Of a DNA stretch of 64,000 nt, positions 60,228-64,000 are shown in pieces. The translations under genes and the position numbers were made by a program. Position 1 is the stretch's first letter. Every line of letters begins with the position of its first letter. The notes under the pieces are model-generated. The model searched no databases and was not told where the DNA came from. It saw only the letters and a list, made by a program, of their open reading frames with translations. The DNA is from Verrucomicrobiota bacterium (GTDB lineage: Bacteria > Verrucomicrobiota > Verrucomicrobiia > Limisphaerales > J093): assembly GCA_016716505.1 (NCBI GenBank), contig JADJWF010000003.1, positions 310,001 through 374,000 of the forward strand. Reading direction: 5' to 3'.

Positions 60228-60332
60228 GGCTGCCCAGCCGGAATCCGCCGGCCTTGGCGCGGCGAATCATCGCCGCAACCGGCCGCGACCGCCGGTGTTT
60301 GCTTATCGGTCATGGTTCGATACCCTTGACCA

Positions 60333-61731
60333 ATGCTACGGCGGGTCCTCACTTGCGCGTTTCTGCTCACCGTCCTCCTGGGGCGGACTGGGGCCGCGAC
60401 GGATACTTCCGCTGCCAGCGAGCCCGGGCAGGTCGTCTGGCACGGGCACGACAACCGGGTGGACGCGGACTTTCAAAACTGGTCGCTGGAACGGATCCTC
60501 AAGACCATCGCCGCCGGGACTCGCTGGGAGGTGTTCGTGGAACCGGGATTAAACCGCTCGCTGTCCGCCCGGTTTTCCGGGCTCACCCAAGGTGAGGCGC
60601 TGCGGCGCTTTTTCGGCCCGATGAATTTTGCGGTGGTGCCCACGGCCGCCGGGCCGGTCCGGCTGTACGTCTTTCGCAATTCGATGGCCGCGGCCACGGA
60701 AACGATCGAGGCCCCGGCGGAACCGGAGCGGGCGCGACGACGGTCGGGCGCGATCCCCGAAGAGTTGCTGTTAATCCTGAAGCCCGACGCCGAGGAATCC
60801 GTTGAGGAGCTCGCCGAGCGGCTCGGTGCGAAGATCACCGGCCGGGACGACGAGCGCGGGGTCTATCGCCTGCGCTTCAAAGACGCCGCGGCGGCCAACA
60901 TGGCCAGGGCCGAACTGGACGGCATGGCGGGCGTCGGGGTGGAATCGAACTATCTCTTCGCGCGGCCAGATTCTCCGGGTCTCTTTGGGGTGGGTGGAAC
61001 GCCATTCTTGAACGTCAAGCCCAGTTTCGACGGCGAGCGGGTGCTCGTGGGCATCGTGGACACGGCGGTGCAAGCCGAGGGTTCGGGACTGAAGGATTTC
61101 ATCGTGAAATCCATCTCCGTGGCCGGGCCGGCCCAGCTTCCCGCGGATCAGCCGACCCACGGCACGCTGATGGCCACGCGTTTGGTGGCCGCCAGCGCGG
61201 CGGCTTCGGGAGGCGATTCCGTCCCGATCGGGCTGGTGACGGCGGACGTGTTTGGGCCGCACGGCTCGACCTCGACGTTCGATCTGGTGCAGGGCCTTTA
61301 CGCGGTGGCGCGGGAAGGCGTGCCCGTGATCAATCTCAGCCTCGCAGGCAACGATGAGAGTCCGCTGCTGCGGCACACGATCGCCCAGCTCAACCGGCAG
61401 GGAATCGTGATTCTGGCGGCCGCCGGTAATGAGCCGGTGACCACGCCCACCTTCCCGGCCGCGCAACCGGAGGTGATCGCGGTGACGGCCCAGAACTCGC
61501 GGCGTGATCGCGCCCTACGCCAACCGGGGCGCGTTCGTGGACGTCGCGGCCCCCGGCAGCGCGGTGGTGGGCTTCGCCGGCCAGCCTTTCTTCACGGCCG
61601 GAACCTCCGTGGCCACCGCCCACGCCTCCGGGGTCGCCGCCAGCATCGCCGCTTCAACGGGATTGCTCGGGCCGGACCTCGATGCGGCGGTGCGCGAGGC
61701 CCTCGCGCTTCGCCCCCCCGCCAAACCGTAG
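60333..61731 (+). CDS. Secreted subtilase (S8) with a frameshift
   Basis: About 465 residues after correction. A signal peptide (VLTCAFLLTVLLGRTGAA) is followed by a roughly 180-residue propeptide-like region with a secretin-N-like or S8 pro-domain (LQ-rich, ILKPDAEESVEELAERLGAKI). Catalytic triad parts are Asp in VLVGIVDTAVQ, His in QPTHGTLMATRL, the oxyanion Asn in ILAAAGNEPVTTP and Ser in AGTSVATAHASG. The Ser lies in another frame, entered after one extra base around 61500-61503; dropping it gives AQNSRVIAPYANRGAFVDV. Either a sequencing error or a broken gene. Expected location: envelope or extracellular. Confidence 0.82.
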
Positions 61732-61744
61732 CCGCGGCTGCGGG

Positions 61745-62167
61745 TCAGAGATCGCACCGCCCCGGCTGATGGGGCCGGGTTCGGGTCACCCGCACCGCGA
61801 CGTGGCGCGTCTCCGGCAGGATGAACTTCTTCACCTCCACCGAGACTTCCGTTGCCCCGAACTCCGCGAGGACCAACTCCGCCACGTCCACCGCCAGCTT
61901 CTCAATCAACCGCCAGCTCCGGCCCTCGCCGAAGCGGAGCAGCCGGCGGCTGACGGCGTAGTAGTCAATCGTCCGCCGCAAATCATCGCTGGCCGCCGCG
62001 GCGGCGAAGCCGTGCTGCATCGCCACGGTCAGCAGCAACCGCTGGGGCCGTGCGCGTTCGTCGTCGGGCACGCCGACGTGGTACCAGACCTCGAGGTCCT
62101 CGATGATGATCGTGTCCACGGGTGATGATGCGGGGTGCTTGCGCTGATGGCTGGCTTCGGCCGTCAA
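61745..62167 (-). CDS. folB: Dihydroneopterin aldolase
   Basis: 140 residues. FolB converts 7,8-dihydroneopterin to 6-hydroxymethyl-dihydropterin in folate synthesis. Seen are IIIEDLEVWYHVGVPDDERARPQRLLL at the start (cut here to the recognisable core), TIDYYAVSRRLLRF, RSWRLIEKLAVDVAELVL and VEVKKFILPETRHVAVRV. The ATG at 62167 overlaps the stop of the upstream HAD-NUDIX gene as ATGA, so the two are translationally coupled and probably functionally linked. Confidence 0.92.
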   Translation of the reverse strand: MTAEASHQRKHPASSPVDTIIIEDLEVWYHVGVPDDERARPQRLLLTVAMQHGFAAAAASDDLRRTIDYYAVSRRLLRFGEGRSWRLIEKLAVDVAELVLAEFGATEVSVEVKKFILPETRHVAVRVTRTRPHQPGRCDL

Positions 62168-63291
62168 AGGCTCCTGGATCCGTCAGATTGGTTAGAGCCT
62201 GGGCCGCCCGCCGCCGCCGGCGCGGCAGTCACCGCCTCGAGCAACCGGCGGGTGGGCGTATTGAGCGGCAGATGGATCGCTTCCGCCGGGGCCAGCCAGC
62301 GGAACTCCTGCGCCTCCTCGTTGAGCGTGACCGCCGGTGCGCCCCGCACACGGCACGTGTAGTTGAGCAGGATGAAGTGTGCTTCCCGGAAAAACTCCGG
62401 CGAGCGGATGCAATCCTGCACCAGCACGAACCGCACATCCTCCACCTCGAGCCCGGTTTCTTCCTTGAGCTCGCGCCGCAACGCGTCCTCGGCCGCTTCC
62501 CCGTATTTGATCTTGCCGCCCGGAATGCCCCACCGGCCGGACCATTTGTCCGTCCGGACCATCAGGACCTCGCAGCGCTCGTTGAACACAAGGCCGCCCA
62601 CGGTGGGCACCGGCGGTCCCAGCCGATGCGACCGGTCGGCGATTTCGATCGCCGTCGCGAAATCCAGCCGGGCTTCCTCCAGCAGGGACCGCAGCTCGCC
62701 CAGATGCTCCACGATCAGGTCCGGCCCGCTGGCGCGCAGTTGATCCAGGCGGTTGTAGCCGGTGAGCACCGCGCACGAGCCGATTCCCCCGTGGCGGGCG
62801 GTCTCCACGTCGTGCTCCATGTCGCCGATGAAGATTGTGTCCTCCGGTCCCAGGCGGTGCTGTTCGATCACGTCGTGAATCCGCTCCCGCTTGTCCCAGA
62901 TCTCCACGTAGGGGTGATCGAGCAGCGCCCCGAGTCCGGTCACCCGGCTTTGCACGGCGTAGTGGTCCCGATGCACGCTGCTGAGGAGGAAGGTTCGCAG
63001 GCGTCGCTCACGGCAGAACTCGAGGAACTCCCGCGCGTAGGGCAACACCGTCACGAGATGCTGGGCGAGGCGAAACGAACCATGGAACCACTCTTCAAGC
63101 TGCTGCAACGGGACGTGGGGCACGTACCGGTCGTAGAACCGCTTGAACGGCAGGCAGAACTCGGCGCGGAACTGGTCCAGCGTCATCTCGGGCACGCCGG
63201 CGCGTCGAAACACCTCGTTGCTGGCCGCCAACACGGCGGGCAGGTCGTCCACGAGCGTCCCTGACCAGTCGAAGATTACGTTGCGGATCAC
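62164..63291 (-). CDS. HAD phosphatase-NUDIX hydrolase fusion
   Basis: About 375 residues from the GTG at 63291; ATG 63339 or 63399 would add 16 or 36. Residues 1-215 form a HAD-superfamily domain: motif I NVIFDWSGTLVDD, motif II FLLSSVHRDH, motif III/IV DTIFIGDMEHDVETARHGG. The usual acid two residues after the nucleophile Asp is Ser. Residues 225-360 form a NUDIX domain with a complete box, GGKIKYGEAAEDALRRELK followed by EETGLEV. It directly precedes folB with a 4-bp overlap. Proposed role (inference): removal of pyrophosphate and phosphate from dihydroneopterin triphosphate ahead of FolB. Confidence 0.85.
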   Translation of the reverse strand: MIRNVIFDWSGTLVDDLPAVLAASNEVFRRAGVPEMTLDQFRAEFCLPFKRFYDRYVPHVPLQQLEEWFHGSFRLAQHLVTVLPYAREFLEFCRERRLRTFLLSSVHRDHYAVQSRVTGLGALLDHPYVEIWDKRERIHDVIEQHRLGPEDTIFIGDMEHDVETARHGGIGSCAVLTGYNRLDQLRASGPDLIVEHLGELRSLLEEARLDFATAIEIADRSHRLGPPVPTVGGLVFNERCEVLMVRTDKWSGRWGIPGGKIKYGEAAEDALRRELKEETGLEVEDVRFVLVQDCIRSPEFFREAHFILLNYTCRVRGAPAVTLNEEAQEFRWLAPAEAIHLPLNTPTRRLLEAVTAAPAAAGGPGSNQSDGSRSL

Positions 63292-63410
63292 GGTTGGGAG
63301 GGTAGATGCCGCGGAGACTGATGCAAATGCGGGCAGCATGGTGCGCGGGGCCGTGGCGCTGCGCCTTTCCGCTTGGCACCCCCCGAACCCCGGCCACACT
63401 CGCCCCGCTC

Positions 63411-64000
63411 ATGCACACGGATTTGCAGCCGCTTCAGGACACCATCGCCAGTCATCAGCCGCGACTCGAGGCCTTGCGCGCCGAAATGGCCCGTAACATC
63501 GTGGGCCAGCACGCGTTGATCGAGCGCTTGCTGGTCGGCCTGCTCGCCAACGGCCACGTGTTGCTCGAAGGCGTGCCCGGACTGGCCAAGACGGCGACCG
63601 TGAACGCGCTCGCCCAGTGCCTGCACCTGAAGTTCGCGCGGGTCCAGTTCACACCGGACCTGCTGCCCGGGGACCTCGTGGGCAACCTCGTCTTCAATCC
63701 CCGCGACAACTCCTATCACACGCGCAAGGGCCCGATCTTCGCCAACCTCGTCCTCGCGGACGAAATCAACCGCGCGCCCGCCAAGGTCCAGAGCGCGTTG
63801 CTCGAGGCGATGCAGGAGCGCCAGGTGACCATCGGTGAAGAAAGCTTCCCGTTACCGGCGCCGTTTCTGGTGCTGGCCACGATGAATCCGATCGAACAAG
63901 AGGGAACCTACTCGCTGCCCGAGGCCCAGGTGGACCGGTTCATGCTCAAAGTCGTTGTCACCTACCCCAGCGAAACCGAGGAGCGGCAGATCATGGCCCT
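63411..64000 (+). CDS. MoxR-family AAA+ ATPase, 3' end outside the window
   Basis: The first 196 codons are present and open to the window edge. Motifs are Walker A LLEGVPGLAKT, the PDLLPGDLVGN insertion, Walker B LVLADEINRAPAKVQSALLEAM, sensor 1 VLATMNPIEQEG and the arginine-finger start AQVDRFMLKV. MoxR ATPases assist maturation of metalloenzymes or surface complexes, usually with DUF58 and von Willebrand-A proteins encoded downstream, which would lie beyond the window. ATG 63411 starts MHTDLQPLQD. Confidence 0.93.
   Translation, partial: MHTDLQPLQDTIASHQPRLEALRAEMARNIVGQHALIERLLVGLLANGHVLLEGVPGLAKTATVNALAQCLHLKFARVQFTPDLLPGDLVGNLVFNPRDNSYHTRKGPIFANLVLADEINRAPAKVQSALLEAMQERQVTIGEESFPLPAPFLVLATMNPIEQEGTYSLPEAQVDRFMLKVVVTYPSETEERQIMA

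Overview
The window looks like chromosomal DNA of a GC-rich (mid-60s % by impression, not counted) Gram-negative bacterium of the Verrucomicrobiota, probably the Pedosphaerae/Limisphaerales. The reasons are envelope genes typical of that group (DUF1573, MauE/DoxX, a DUF5009-type acyltransferase, two long LepB copies with large insertions, a giant DUF11/SdrD secreted protein) and the dense housekeeping background. About 42 protein genes, one tRNA-His, one decayed IS1380-type transposase and several regulatory sites can be supported. No phage, CRISPR array or plasmid module is visible.

Layout. 1-3.6 kb, minus strand: a partial gene, ROK protein, RluA-type pseudouridine synthase and anion transporter. 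3.8 kb: tRNA-His. 4.3-6.9 kb, minus: purD and a sulfate-binding protein. 7-11.6 kb, plus: AAA+ ATPase, DUF554, histidinol phosphatase, nagA. 11.5-14.5 kb, minus: heptosyltransferase, membrane protein, miaB. 14.6-17.7 kb, plus: DUF1573-rhodanese-MauE/DoxX operon and a GT2. 18.2-19.7 kb: degP with a frameshift. 19.9-24.5 kb: threonine catabolism (tdh, a gingipain/caspase-like secreted protein, kbl) facing an XRE-cupin regulator across three palindromic operator-like sites. 24.5-27 kb: phhB, galK, frameshifted parvulin. 27-33.8 kb, minus: rsgA, copA, a split MetH-like pair and a DUF5009 acyltransferase. 34-42.6 kb: small lipoprotein, a secreted sugar-enzyme-like protein, queE, lepA, two signal peptidases, an endonuclease III-like glycosylase, and a dolichol-phosphate-mannose-synthase-like enzyme. 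42.6-55.4 kb, minus: zinc alcohol dehydrogenase and an 11.6-kb gene for a 3,856-residue secreted repeat protein. 55.7-57 kb: IS1380 remnant. 57.2-64 kb: thiH-thiS, a FucI-like isomerase, a frameshifted subtilase, folB with an overlapping HAD-NUDIX fusion gene, and a truncated MoxR ATPase gene.

Most interesting signals. (1) A G-rich motif containing GGGCAGGG, which fits the enterobacterial FtsK-orienting KOPS consensus GGGNAGGG, points right in the left part of the window and left in the right part. The exact 11-mer switches strand cleanly between 38.6 and 43.7 kb. An AT-rich 28-mer resembling dif sits in that interval (41000-41027), so the window may span the replication terminus. (2) The HAD-NUDIX fusion overlaps folB by 4 bp and could supply the two dephosphorylation steps just upstream of FolB in folate synthesis. 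(3) DUF1573, rhodanese and MauE/DoxX genes are translationally coupled and each product carries a cysteine motif. (4) A clan-CD-like peptidase lies between tdh and kbl. (5) Three genes for envelope proteolysis or folding (degP, PpiC/SurA-like, subtilase) each carry a single-base frameshift.
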